Source of the DNA: Branchiostoma floridae
Lineage: Eukaryota; Chordata; Leptocardii; Amphioxiformes; Branchiostomatidae
Reading direction: 5' to 3'
Assembly: GCF_000003815.2 (NCBI RefSeq)
Contig: NC_049995.1
Location: 12,977,712 to 13,041,711 of the forward strand
Length of the DNA stretch: 64,000 bases
Under the pieces are notes generated by a model. The model was not told the DNA's origin and made no database searches. It saw nothing but the letters and a program-made list of their open reading frames with translations. This document shows, in pieces, positions 12,301 to 22,300 of the stretch. The translations under genes were made by a program, and so were the position numbers. Within the stretch, counting starts at the first letter, position 1; the number at the start of each line of letters is the position of its first letter.

Positions 12301-13306
12301 AAAGCAAAGCTGTAGTATAGACTATATAGACATAAGTTCTAGGAGTAGGAGTCCATGGAACTATGCAGAAGACTTTATCCTTGAAGAATTTAAGTAGTCA
12401 AGTACTAGTACTAACATTGGGAAAAATTTCATCATTTGATCACTATGCTGAGACCAGTTAATAAGTAGAACCTTGTACTAAAAAGTCACACGGTCTGGAA
12501 CACCTGTATCAGCCGTTATCGCGGCCCAGGTATGACCAGTGACCACAATCTCAAGTGGTCTTATAATTTCTATTCTAGGATAGCAACCTGTTTCTGATAC
12601 AACAAAAGACCATTGTCTCCTTTAGAAGACAGACCTCTCACCTTTCTCTGCAGCAGCATGGAGATGGCATCCTTGGCGTTTTCCAGGGGGGTGACATGTC
12701 CAGGGGGGGCCTGCGCCATGAGGGGGCCAACGTCAACCACCAGCACCATGGCTTCCTGTAGGGGGGTGGGATGAGGGAGAGCGGTGGTGAAGATCAATGA
12801 GGGTTTAGAAATAAGTACTTACCTGGTCCAAAGAATATTATAAAAGCATAATGATTATCAGGTGGAGGACAGGAGGACCAAGGTGTCATATTTTTGCAAT
12901 TTAAGTTTATTTCTTCTTATTCCCCTTGAGCCCCTTTCATTCAACATGTTTGAATGTGAATGCACAGAAATCATTATCAGTTAGTATCACATATCATAAT
13001 TTATTACAACTTCATAATTTCTCGGTTTGTGTGTGTGTATGGGGGGGGGGGGGGGGTGCGGCGGTGAAGGAATGCACATAATTGTTCCGAAAATGAGTTT
13101 ATATCATTACCTTTCCTTTGTCGCTTGCTACTTGTACAAAGGTGATCATACTGTGCAAAGAACGCTTTAACGTGCTTGATCATGCCATGACACCAAGGCG
13201 TACACATATATATTTGATTGGACTGCATTTTTGTGGTGAAATATACTGCATTTATAGGATCTGACTCAATTCATGGATGCAACATTACCTTCGGACTACC
13301 GGCCAT
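359..13306 (-). CDS. xrcc5: Ku80, DNA end-binding subunit (5' part of gene, 12 coding exons)
   Basis: Ku80 pairs with Ku70 to form the ring that binds broken DNA ends and recruits DNA-PKcs and ligase IV in non-homologous end joining in the nucleus. Coding exons read on the minus strand are 13306-13289, 12755-12642, 12252-12063, 11840-11792, 11661-11539, 11057-10902, 10286-10172, 9763-9634, 1758-1646, 1163-1101, 738-671 and 428-359. All junctions are GT-AG and keep phase, giving 403 residues; the C-terminal half lies beyond the left edge. The vWA domain opens with VLVVDVGPLM and continues through GKKFETKRIVLFSN. An acidic loop follows (DDDDEDGDM, about residue 170), then the Ku core with GYRYGNTIVPFS, KCFDVLGF, ALSAFIHALYETNMVAIVRY and TPHIKPNYE, all close to vertebrate Ku80. 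Exon 1 encodes only MAGSPK. The exon 3 donor (gtatcc) is weak but is required by the TTT codon joined to exon 4. Intron 8 hosts a nested gene on the other strand. Confidence 0.95.
1215..1555. repeat. Degenerate (CA)n-rich microsatellite in xrcc5 intron
   Basis: Long impure ACAC/ACACAT tract between xrcc5 exons 9 and 10. It creates Cys/Val- or His/Thr-rich open frames on both strands that are not genes. Confidence 0.9.
1760..3713. other. Intronic spacer, no gene seen
   Basis: Left part of xrcc5 intron 8 upstream of the nested receptor. Apart from a MITE fragment at 3152-3243 and a GT-rich patch near 3366-3405 I see no gene. The short open frames here lack homology or splice support. The receptor promoter probably lies in this interval. 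Confidence 0.5.
3152..3243 (+). mobile_element. Fragment (right half) of mariner-like MITE
   Basis: Sequence from gcgctaccgcgg to aaatgcatgtacagta matches the right half of the complete element at 23828-24020: same order of CCGC-rich motifs, a shared tccattttcc core and the TGCAT-ACAGTA end. The left half is missing. Confidence 0.65.
3714..8384 (+). CDS. Fn14-like TNF-receptor with ZU5-UPA-death-domain tail
   Basis: A type I membrane receptor predicted to bind an extracellular (TNF-family?) ligand and signal through a cytoplasmic death domain. Exons 3714-4026, 5462-5612 and 5942-8384 join in phase (g|ac = Asp, ag|c = Ser) and encode 968 residues. Residues 1-18 are a signal peptide, followed by a Ser/Thr-rich linker. 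One cysteine-rich domain has Cys 41, 54, 57, 60, 69 and 72, spacing C-x12-C-x2-C-x2-C-x8-C-x2-C, the spacing I recall for Fn14/TNFRSF12A. The membrane helix is about 109-131, followed by a basic stop-transfer KKR. A ZU5 domain spans about 285-420 (GKDGGILMLP), UPA 425-550 and death domain 621-700 (LCIKLDP, GDDWRSLASDLGL), in the order found in UNC5. Residues about 755-895 hold five 28-residue repeats. An acceptor just before the ATG suggests a 5' UTR exon. Poly(A) signals lie at 9015 and 9051. Domain calls are by eye; ligand and partners are unknown. Confidence 0.85.
4732..4820 (+). mobile_element. tRNA-derived SINE head / tRNA-like Pol III element
   Basis: Sits in intron 1 of the receptor gene. 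It has an A-box-like TAGTGGTTAATG (4743-4754) and a B box GTTCGAGTCC (4793-4802) at tRNA spacing, followed by a T run (4813-4820) that could stop RNA polymerase III. I could not fold a clean acceptor stem, so a SINE head or tRNA pseudogene is more likely than a working tRNA. Confidence 0.55.
5866..5922 (+). repeat. Short tandem repeat before receptor exon 3
   Basis: About three copies of a 17-bp unit (aatgataatcattgaag and variants) immediately precede the polypyrimidine tract and acceptor of receptor exon 3. They keep the reading frame open upstream, so the exon looks longer than it is. Confidence 0.75.
7746..8160 (+). repeat. Five tandem 28-29-residue repeats in receptor C-terminal tail
   Basis: Each 84-87 bp unit encodes a variant of QTxSPQ(F/Y)(L/V)HCGG, a Pro-Ser-(Q/E/K)-D segment, then LYNSSQ. 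All but the third unit have a Tyr after Asp/Glu-Leu (Phe in the third), and two units have a second Tyr in QYVHC. The PSQD and PSED cores resemble, but do not match, the (P/S/A/T)x(Q/E)E TRAF2-class motif, having Asp in place of the final Glu. The repeats follow the death domain and could be docking sites; this is inference. Confidence 0.85.
9015..9056 (+). promoter_or_regulatory. Polyadenylation signals of the nested receptor gene
   Basis: Two AATAAA hexamers at 9015-9020 and 9051-9056 lie about 0.65 kb past the receptor stop codon, giving a plausible 3' UTR. The interval 8385-9014 has no gene; near 8450-8500 it has a stretch with a weak tRNA-like B box (gtcgtgaatcc) that may be an old SINE. 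Confidence 0.55.
11215..11530. repeat. Degenerate GAAT/GAGT tetranucleotide repeat
   Basis: Impure (GAATGAGT)-type tract in the xrcc5 intron between exons 5 and 6. It yields a Ser/His/Phe-rich spurious open frame on the minus strand. A separate pure CAAA run lies at about 11668-11692. Confidence 0.9.
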
Positions 13307-13998
13307 TCTGGTACCACCTTCAGACGATCCTGACGATGTCTTAAGGCGTAAGAAATCTCAGAAGTAAGCTGGAGCTCAAACTGCAGATCACCGTCTTCGC
13401 GCCAAGCCCAACCCGGAAGTAAACATGCCTAGGCATGCCCCCTGCTCTCGTATTCAGAGTACCATACGCATGATATCCTGGGAACGACAGGTCACCTCGG
13501 GTTAGATGTTGACCTGTGAACCCGGAAGTAAAACATTAGCTCCGCCCCACACATGTGTTATTCAACACGTATGTGAACTTTGTAGTTGGAAGGAAAACTG
13601 TTGGATTTAATCGGTGATTCATTTGATGAAATATTAGTTTAGCAATTTGGCAACATGTCTAATGTATAGGAAAACGTGGGTCGTTTTTGCTTGTAATTTT
13701 AGACTTTTCTAAGCCGATTTCTGGTTTGTTTCCCACGAAGATTTCATAACTCGGATCCGATACGTTGCGAGTCTGTTTTCCATATGTTACGTCAAGGAGG
13801 TTAAACGGTCCTTGGTTTAAGGCGGTACGTGCTGTCGGACTCGTGAACTTCACAGCGTCTGAAACTTCCTGAGTTTTAAGGTTAGACTTTCTTGTTCGTT
13901 TCCTCTGTGTGTGAAAGTTATTGATGTGATTCGTCTAAAGTTACTTTAGCAACAGTGTTTTGAGACTTGTGTAAAGTTCTTAAGTATCAATGTCATCA
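13307..13998. promoter_or_regulatory. Divergent upstream region of xrcc5
   Basis: Region directly upstream of the xrcc5 start codon. xrcc5 runs left and ppox runs right, so the 3-kb interval 13307-16380 must hold both promoters. The first ppox coding exon begins exactly at a splice acceptor (ttgcccttag, then ATG), so ppox needs a non-coding 5' exon somewhere in this interval. I cannot place its start. The right part of the interval is filled with transposons. Confidence 0.4.
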
Positions 13999-14896
13999 GG
14001 GTTTTCGGAAAACCCTGTCCAGTCCAGACAGGGAAATGGGGCGGAAAACCCTGTCCAGTCTGAAAAGAGGGTCTACATAGGGGTTCCTGGCAATGCTTAA
14101 GACTATTATTTCATTTTCAGACAGCACTTACACTAAACTGATACACATAACTATAGAATCGGCAGCATAATGAGTGACCCAAAGGTGCAATATGCATGCA
14201 CACAAAGTCAGTTCTGTCAAATGCAAAGTACCCAATTAACACTTATCTGGTAGGACATGAGGGGGAGAGAATTACACCCATTGTCCATCAAACAATGGAT
14301 AGTGAGTGTCCGTCAATTTCGGGTTGTTAAATAATAGCAATACATTACAAAGACAGGCTTTGAAAGGTTTTCTTTAAATGATAAGTGTGCAGCACTCATT
14401 TTGAGAGCTGGTCTGTTTAAATCCTGGTTTAATAGAATGACTGCGAAAGGTTTCAATATCAACACGACTTAAGTACACAATGTTATAAGATTACATATAT
14501 TTTACAATAAAGCCGAGATGGCATTTTTCAAACCCTAGTACAAGTTGTGAGCTATATAGAACTATGTATCCTTTTAAAGATAATGTGTTTTATTTGCAAA
14601 ATTATGCCGTAAGGCTAATAGCATGTTCAGCCTCAAAGACTTAAAGAGTAGAAGTTTTTTATATGATGCACAGAAGTAACAATGATGGATGATTTTTGTT
14701 AAGTTATAATTTTTGTATGACATTGTGTCACACTTCAAGTTGATGTTATTTCTGTGCTTAGCCATATCAAAGATTAAAAAAATGTTGTTGTATACTAGTA
14801 CCTAGTAGCTTACAACGTATACCCCCATGCAGACCCTCTTTTCAGACTGGACAGGGTTTTCCGCATTCTGGACTGGACAGGTTTTTCCGAAAACCC
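13999..14896. mobile_element. 898-bp non-autonomous TIR element with 9-bp TSD (MULE-like MITE)
   Basis: Imperfect terminal inverted repeats of about 80 bp begin GGGTTTTCGGAAAA on both sides and share a ctgtccagtctgaaaagag block. They are flanked by identical 9-bp duplications ATGTCATCA at 13990-13998 and 14897-14905. There is no transposase. A 9-bp duplication with long TIRs is the usual mark of Mutator-like elements; the family call is inference. Confidence 0.85.
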
Positions 14897-15275
14897 ATGT
14901 CATCAAGGCCTTCACATGACCGTTTCAAAACCATATCCAGTTGCTTGAGTAACTATTTTTGGCGTATCTTATTACCTGGATGTCTAACCTACATCGACGT
15001 TTCTTAAGTATTGCAAATCATGACTAAATACATGTATAACTAAATGCATATGCGTTATTTAATTTTGTCCCACACTAGGATGTGACCGGGCACCATGTTT
15101 CTGAGTGCCCCCCACCCCCTTCCCTCAACTGTCTGTACATAATTGTTTTCGTGAGCATGTGTGAGTTCTGATATGCAGAGATCTAAAAATCTTAGAATGG
15201 GTTCATGGAAAACATGGGGCTGGCTAGGAGGTCAGGTTACGAGGCTATAGTAATGTCCACTCTCATGATTCCCCC

Positions 15276-15542
15276 TACCCTGGGAAACCAGCTTGAAGAA
15301 GCTTCGCAAAGAAGAGTTACCGATTCCCTGTATAACGCGCGGCCTCCCGCGACTATACACCTGCCCCAATACCAGCTGGCCCCACTTACGCCGGCCCCCG
15401 AATAACGCTTGCTTCTCCGAGAGGAGAGGCAAGTGATAGTTGGGGCCAGCTGGTTCGTGGGCCGGCGGGTGTTCCGTGCGCGCGTGTTGTAGGGATCGGT
15501 AAACTTTGCGCGCCTCGTAAGAGTCTGTGTTTTCCCAGGGTA
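15276..15542. mobile_element. Fold-back MITE, near-complete palindrome, 9-bp TSD
   Basis: Two arms of about 130 bp are near reverse complements over the whole length. The outer ends are TACCCTGGGAAA, with internal matches such as accagctggcccca and tggggccagctggt. Identical 9-bp duplications GATTCCCCC lie at 15267-15275 and 15543-15551. The transcript would fold into a long hairpin. No coding capacity. Confidence 0.88.
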
Positions 15543-15685
15543 GATTCCCCCAGGTACCTATAAGCCTGGCATTTAAAGAAAACAATGTCACCAAGGCCTT
15601 TACAATAAGATTGTTGATACTCAAAACTCATCACCATTATCGGTTAGCTGAGGAGCAGTCGGTCACAAGTCTTGTTCGAGACTTA

Positions 15686-16219
15686 GGCCCCGTTCATGAT
15701 GCAAAAATTCATGCAGATGCATCCGCATTTTTGGCTGATGCGGATAAATTTCTCATCATGAACGCTCCGAAATGGATTTGATGCGGATTTTTCGGTGCCA
15801 CCTCGGGAGGTGGATTTGAAACGGATTTTTTTAATCCGCATTTGCGAATTGTCATCATGAACGCAAATGCGGCGTGAATCCACATTACATCCGGGTACCG
15901 CGGGGTCATATCGCGGGGAATTGGAATCTTTTAGCCGTTACTGTCATCGTAAAACCTTGTTATGACCGATGGCGCTCCCTTCCGCGGGCAAACAGTATTT
16001 TCTAGAAAAACAACACCCAGAAGAGCCGGGGAAGGGAAATTCCCGACATCTTGAGCACTGTTCCCTGACCTATAAATGAGAAATGCAAAATCATCCGAAT
16101 CAAACGGTTTGGTCGTGGGCATCGTGGACGCAAAATGTAAACCGTTTGCACTTGGATCGTGGTCGGATGTAAGCACATGCAGATGCATCCGTATTGATTT
16201 TTGCATCATGAACGGGGCC
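15686..16219. mobile_element. PIF/Harbinger-like MITE with TTA target duplication
   Basis: Terminal inverted repeats GGCCCCGTTCATGATGCAAA are flanked by TTA at 15683-15685 and 16220-16222. The 3-bp TTA duplication and G-rich TIR fit PIF/Harbinger. The TIR-like block atcatgaacg recurs internally near 15755 and 15850, giving subterminal repeats. The open frames inside are by-products of these repeats. Confidence 0.8.
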
Positions 16220-16380
16220 TTAGTTTTCTTAAGACAGACACTCAGACAAAGATCTCAGATAAGTCGCCATTTACAAAACTTATCCTGTTGCTTGAGTGAG
16301 ATTTTGTATTGAGCACCATATTATCTTGATGCTCCTATGTCAAAATAGTATCATTGATATTTTCCTATCCTTGCCCTTAG

Positions 16381-19300
16381 ATGACGTCTGTGGCCGTGAT
16401 TGGAGGTGGGATCTCAGGACTGTCGGCTGCCTACTACCTCAGTAAGGCTCCACACCTGGTCAACAAGGTCAGATAAACTTCTGAATGTTTTTTTTTTTTT
16501 TTTTAAATCATTCTTTTTATTGTTTTCTTCAAACAAAAATGAAAACAAATGGAGCATGGCATATAAAACAAGTTAACTGAAAGCACATGCGTAACAACAA
16601 AAACTAAATAAAACCAGTGAACAATGTAGATAATATAACAAAGTATTGTCAAGAAAGCAATGCAACCCCAATTGCACACAATTTCTTCATGCAGATAACG
16701 AAAGTAAACCCACAAGTTTTCCCCATTTTCCCATGTGTTTTTTTGTTTTGCCCGTACGGTTAGAGATGATTGATTCTCAGTGTCTGATGGACAGTATAAA
16801 GAACATTTTCCTGAAATAAAACCATCAAACCTCTGCTGTTACTAGAACCGTGATTAAATAAAATCGGGCCCCCCCATTCTGACCTCCATCTTTCTTCATT
16901 CACAGGGGTAGAGTGAGTCTCCTGTATGCAATATATTTTGTAACTTTTATCTTTTAACCATGTAAATATTTGATTTCGCTTTCTATGATCGCCCATTCCA
17001 TTGCAGTTGTAACTGCAAATACTAAGCTTTGGTAACACCATGGGGACCGAGCAAAGAACGAGAAGTAAGAAAATACTCTGGGCGATCACAGAAGGCGAAG
17101 CACAAGTAATAAGGTAAGATTAAAGCAAAAAGAAAAATATGTCTATGAAGGCGGCAATTGGGGTTGCATAAACGAAAATGAATCGTACTAAACGAATCAA
17201 CATATGATCTAAAACATGTACAGACATACAGCACTATGCCATGCAAACATAATAGAAATAATATACAACACAACATCAAGTAAGGTAAAGCATACGGCAA
17301 CTTAACGTCAACAAAACACAAAGTAAGTTGATAAAGGTTGGTGGCTCATTCGCTCAATCCATCATTATTGTCATTCTCGTTTACCCCACAAAAATACTTA
17401 GCCAAAGTAACAAACGAAATGGTACAGTTCATCACTCCTATTAAACAAAAACAGAACTCTAAACTATAAATAGATGAAACAGAAATATAACAATTGGTCC
17501 AACTCAAAAAACTAAGAGTAAGTCATTAGCAAACCAGATTAAAGATTGGTCCAGTTCAGAACATAAAGAATAACCATACATAAAATGGTCAGAAATCAAA
17601 CAAATTGTTGCTCGCAGCTGTCAAGAAATTCTCTTCGGACACGTGTTCAAAGAACAACCGCATTTTAATGTAAATTCCACAAGCACCTACCAGCTGCCCA
17701 CATGAAACAGCAAGTATCATAACAAAATGCATGTATGTGGCTTTACCCCACTGTATCAGAAGAGATAACCTGTTACAATGTCTCCTTTTAACACATCTCA
17801 ATAATATTTAAAACAAGAGGGTTCACAACATATTTCTGATTTCCAGCTCATACCAACACCTCAGGCAAATTATTCGCACATGTCGGGAATTCTTCGGAAC
17901 ATTCCAAAACAACAACAACAGATGTGCACTTGTACCATCTGCACAGACTGAACGACAAATATCATGAGAGCAAAAAATGTAGCAGTGTAACCGTTGTATG
18001 AGAGTAGACTACAGCGTCCTTTTAAATGACACCAATACTAGTTGCACATTGGAATCGAGATATTTCACAACAGAAAGTACAATGTATCCTGTGAACATAA
18101 TCATATCACAAGTTCGTACTACTTCAAGACACAGTCCACAGCATCTACTCGCTTTCTCTCCTTCCTGTCTACCATCAAAACAGCAAAAGTACTTTTGGGT
18201 GGGACCCAGATCGATACGCTCACCTTTGTGTTGCTGTTCTTGGCCTTGTCGATTTCTGTGTTTCTCTCGGGAATGAGTTTAGATCGTGCGGCTTGTAGGG
18301 CGGGAGGCAGGTGCTCGTGTACCACAAACTTGCTACCACGAATCTTCCTTCCGGCCTGTAGTACCCTATCCTTGTCGTGAAAACTGACAAAGCGAACCAG
18401 TAATGGTGGATTTGGCCTGGTAAAAGACGGTTTAGCCAGGCGATGAATGGCAACAGTTGGCATATCCAAAGTAACATCGAAGCCAAGTTCGTTAGTCAAA
18501 AAGTCTGCAAAAACTTGGCCGCAGTCTTCCTCCTTCCTATAAGGAATGCCCCTTATTATCACATCTGCCTTCATTGAATACCTCTCGGTCAGAAGAATCG
18601 CTTTAACTCTCTCTCGACGTTCCTCCTGTAAAGCCTCGTTAAGTCGTTGCACCTCACTCTCCTGGAGCTCTGCGGCAGACTCTAACTCGCGCACCCGACC
18701 ACGTAGCGTGCTCACATCGGTCGTGAGACCTTCCACTTTCGTGTCCAGAGTACGTATTTGCGCTGAAAGCTTCTCTCCCACGGCGTTGAATTCCGCTAAG
18801 ACAGTCTCCTGTTGTTTCTGAACTTGTGCTAAGATCAGTTGAGCCAGTGTCTGCAGCTCTGGTGAGAGGGATGTCATGGTCACCTTTTCTGAACCGGCGT
18901 CGGACCGAGAGGTGGCCATTTTCGGCGTCTTGGGAGGGGGGTTCTTTTGCGACGGACTTTTCCCCTCCGTGCTGGAGCCAGTAGACGTTCGGTTGCGTTT
19001 TTTCATCAGCCAGGCGAAGTCTATAGGTAGTAGAGCAGCAGTTATACTAGTATGGAGACAGTCTGAGCTGTTTTGGGGCACGGACAAGTCAAAAGCTCTA
19101 GAGCCACCAAACTCCCTGTTACTCTATCGCCGCCATGTTGGAAGGAATGAATGATAACTTCTGAATGTTCTCAGTTCTCGGATTCTCCAAAGTATCCATC
19201 TCTGACTGGGCATGAGACTTTTTCTTAGGATATATCCCTTGGTCATATTTGAGACAGTCACTGCATTCTGCAAACTGCAGCAGCGAGCACTTACATGTGT

Positions 19301-22300
19301 TACTTACATTTTACAAGCAGCCCTAGGGCATGTATTTGCAATTATAAAACTTAACATTTATTTTGCAGCACTGTAAAGCAAATAGGTTTTTCCCTGTGGA
19401 ATATGACAGACGGTCACAGAGACTTCAGCAAGGGATAGTGTGCTGTTTATGTGCGAAAAACTTTGTCATCCCGTGATTTAACCGGACTTATTTAAAAATC
19501 AGTGGAAAACTGAAGGACTTATGTTAAAGATTCAAGAATGAGTAGAGGGAAGATATAAAGCACACAATATTCTCAGGTATGTGCCACTTTTTTGTTTGTT
19601 TGGTTTCCACAGGTTGTTCTCCTTGAGGGAAGTTCCCGCCTGGGTGGCTGGCTCCAGTCCACCAGGACAGAAGAAGGAGCGATATTCGAACACGGCCCTC
19701 GCAGTCTCCGGGTGGCGGGAGAACCGGGGGCAAACATCCTTGGGATGGTGAGGACTTTCACTTTTTGTTATCTTAAGAAGATTATCATTTTTGTGGCAGT
19801 TGTAATGTATGTTAATAATATGTATGTTTGTATGTCAGTATGTGGGCAACATAACTTAACTTCAAAGAAGCTATTTATGATAATTGATATAACGTTACAG
19901 TATGTGGGGATGGTAAGGACTTTCACTTTTTATTATTTTTTTGCATTCTATTAAACCATGAATAATTTGTGATGCTTGCATTGTTCTATTTCTAGTTATA
20001 TTACCAGAAGAAAGTTTAGAATGTAGCCTTGGGTAATCATTTTATTCTATTTCCTTAGCATATGACATTCCAAGTTTAGAGTGTGACATTGGGTGCGTGT
20101 TCTATTTCCAGGCGGATGACCTTGGGTTGACAGACCAGATCCTGCCCGTCCTTCCGAGCCACGAGGGAGCGAAGAACCGTTTCATCTACGCTGGCGGGAA
20201 ACTTCACAAACTGCCCAGCAACTTCAGGTGGGTGTCTGTACTATATTGCATTATCAAATGATAGCCTTGTCCTATTGGGCTGAAACAGGAATACAAATCT
20301 ATGAAGTCCAAATAAAGTACACATTGTAACAGGTCTTCTGTTACTCATATAAAACATCCGTTCTAAAACTTAGCTCTAACACATAGGTTTGGATTCTTCT
20401 TGTCTCTTTGTAATGTCAAGAATTTAGGTTGAGATGGTTTATTTGAGCTAGGTTGAGATTCGTGACTGGCATATCATTAATAATTGCACCAGCTGCCTAG
20501 CTAGCAATATGTTTCTCCTGGTGAAATAAATAAATGTATTGTCTATGTGTTTGTCAGCAGGGCTAGCCCTTTGTAATAGCCGTAGGCTAGTTGGGCAGCC
20601 CTGGCTGTGTGTTCGGTACAGCCAAACCAATAAATAGAAAAAAAATAAATAAATATAGAAAACAAAAAACTTCAGGTGGGAGTACAGTGGACAGTATTTA
20701 CACAACAATCACATATACTTTATTTTAGGGCTTGGACTATATAGGTGTAACAATAGGAAGCAAACAAGTTTGTACCACTTGTCAGTGTAAAGAGCATTAA
20801 AATCATAATCAATATTTGCTGCAGCAATATCATTGAACATCTTTTCCAAACATCATGAGTTGATATGTCATGGCAGTAATGGTATACAAAATGATGTACA
20901 TGGTGGCAAATTGATATATAACGGGGGCCGCCCTAAGACGGTTCCCGTCCTAAGACGGTACGGATTTTTTGCTGATCTTATTATCCATAAGTACACCGTG
21001 TTTGTTACCGCTGACTATGCTGATTACAAAGGTAAATAAACTAAGTCCATGCACACAGCTTTAATTTGCATTCCAAGTATACTTTAACATATTTACTTCA
21101 TGTTTTTAAAAAACAGAATTCTAACAGTAATGTTGACAGTGCTGAATCACTGAGGTCACCGGCTCCTGCGTATTGCCGGCTCGTGTCGCTAACTATACGA
21201 ACTCGTCCAAGCAGTCACACAACTGCCATGATACACATAAATAAAGCTCCATAAAACACTATGGATATGGGTCTTCAAATGTTTGTTGAGTAGAAAAGCA
21301 ACCAAAAGGAAGCGACATAAACATTGCCACCATTGTACTCCCAAGGGAGTGTGGCCGTGAAGGTGGCAGACAAGAGAACGCTCCAAAGATTTATTTGACT
21401 GTAACAAATGATTCGTGCTGTCTATGAAAATAAGACTTGATAGAGAGATGTATATGATATTTTCATATAATCACACAGAGTTTTGTTGATGTTGGCGTTG
21501 TCGTTTTTTCGTAATGGTTTTTTTAGTCGGGCATTCACAATCAGTGCATTCGGCCCATTGCCCGTAAAAACATCAGCTGGATTGTTCTAGGTACAGCCTT
21601 CCTCATATGAGACAGAAAGTACATACAGTCACGATTTTACTGTTAAAAGTAATCTAAAATATCATACTATTAATTTTTTTCTGTGTACTTAAATTTACCA
21701 CTTACTTCTGAAGAGAGCAAAATGTAAAAAAGCGTACCGAGTTAGGCACACTGTCCAGCGTAGCACAAAATTGGAAGGTTACATACACGAAATTGTCTCA
21801 CAGTGTTTACCGCTTGTAACACGCAGCGCGAAAGGTTCATGAACCACATGAATGCATTTCTTATCAAGTATGTTGTTCATATCCATGTGTAAAAAATTCA
21901 GTCATCAAACTTTGACCACTCTCAGGCAACTAGCGATGGAGCGCCATGAGTTTGAGCGCAAGAAAAAGCGTACCGTGTTGGGGCACCTCCCGTTACCATT
22001 CAAAATCATCTTATTTTTTATTCTGTATAACTCAAGGAGGAACCTTAGTAACTATGAAAACTACGTGTTTAATGATGTGCAAAATGCAAGTATTAATCGC
22101 AACATGTACTCAGCTCAGCATCCATTTTAGTCTGTTTTAAATTACTTAACGTCATGGAGTAGGTTTGATAAATACAAGGAGGTTGAAGAAACCGCCTTCA
22201 GTTGGTAAACAAGACTCTAAAATAAATTACCATAGGCAAATATTGACCTAGCTGTTGCAATCTGGACTTTGACTTGAGGCGGGGCTGGAAACACTGTAAG

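Larger units (their letters stand above)
16490..19155 (-). mobile_element. L1/Tx1-type LINE with intact ORF1 and deleted ORF2, 14-bp TSD
   Basis: Inserted in ppox intron 1 in antisense. A poly(A) tail (T run 16490-16504 on the plus strand) ends the element. Identical 14-bp duplications AACTTCTGAATGTT flank it at 16476-16489 and 19156-19169. It carries an ORF1 (18119-19087), about 1.1 kb without a clear frame, then the start of an ORF2 endonuclease (17041-16760). About 255 bp later it ends in poly(A), so most of ORF2 including the reverse transcriptase is missing. Flanking duplications show it jumped as this short form or was deleted after insertion. Confidence 0.88.

Noticed and set aside
15205-15637. 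Several ORFs on both strands
   Set aside because: Produced by the GC-rich fold-back MITE.
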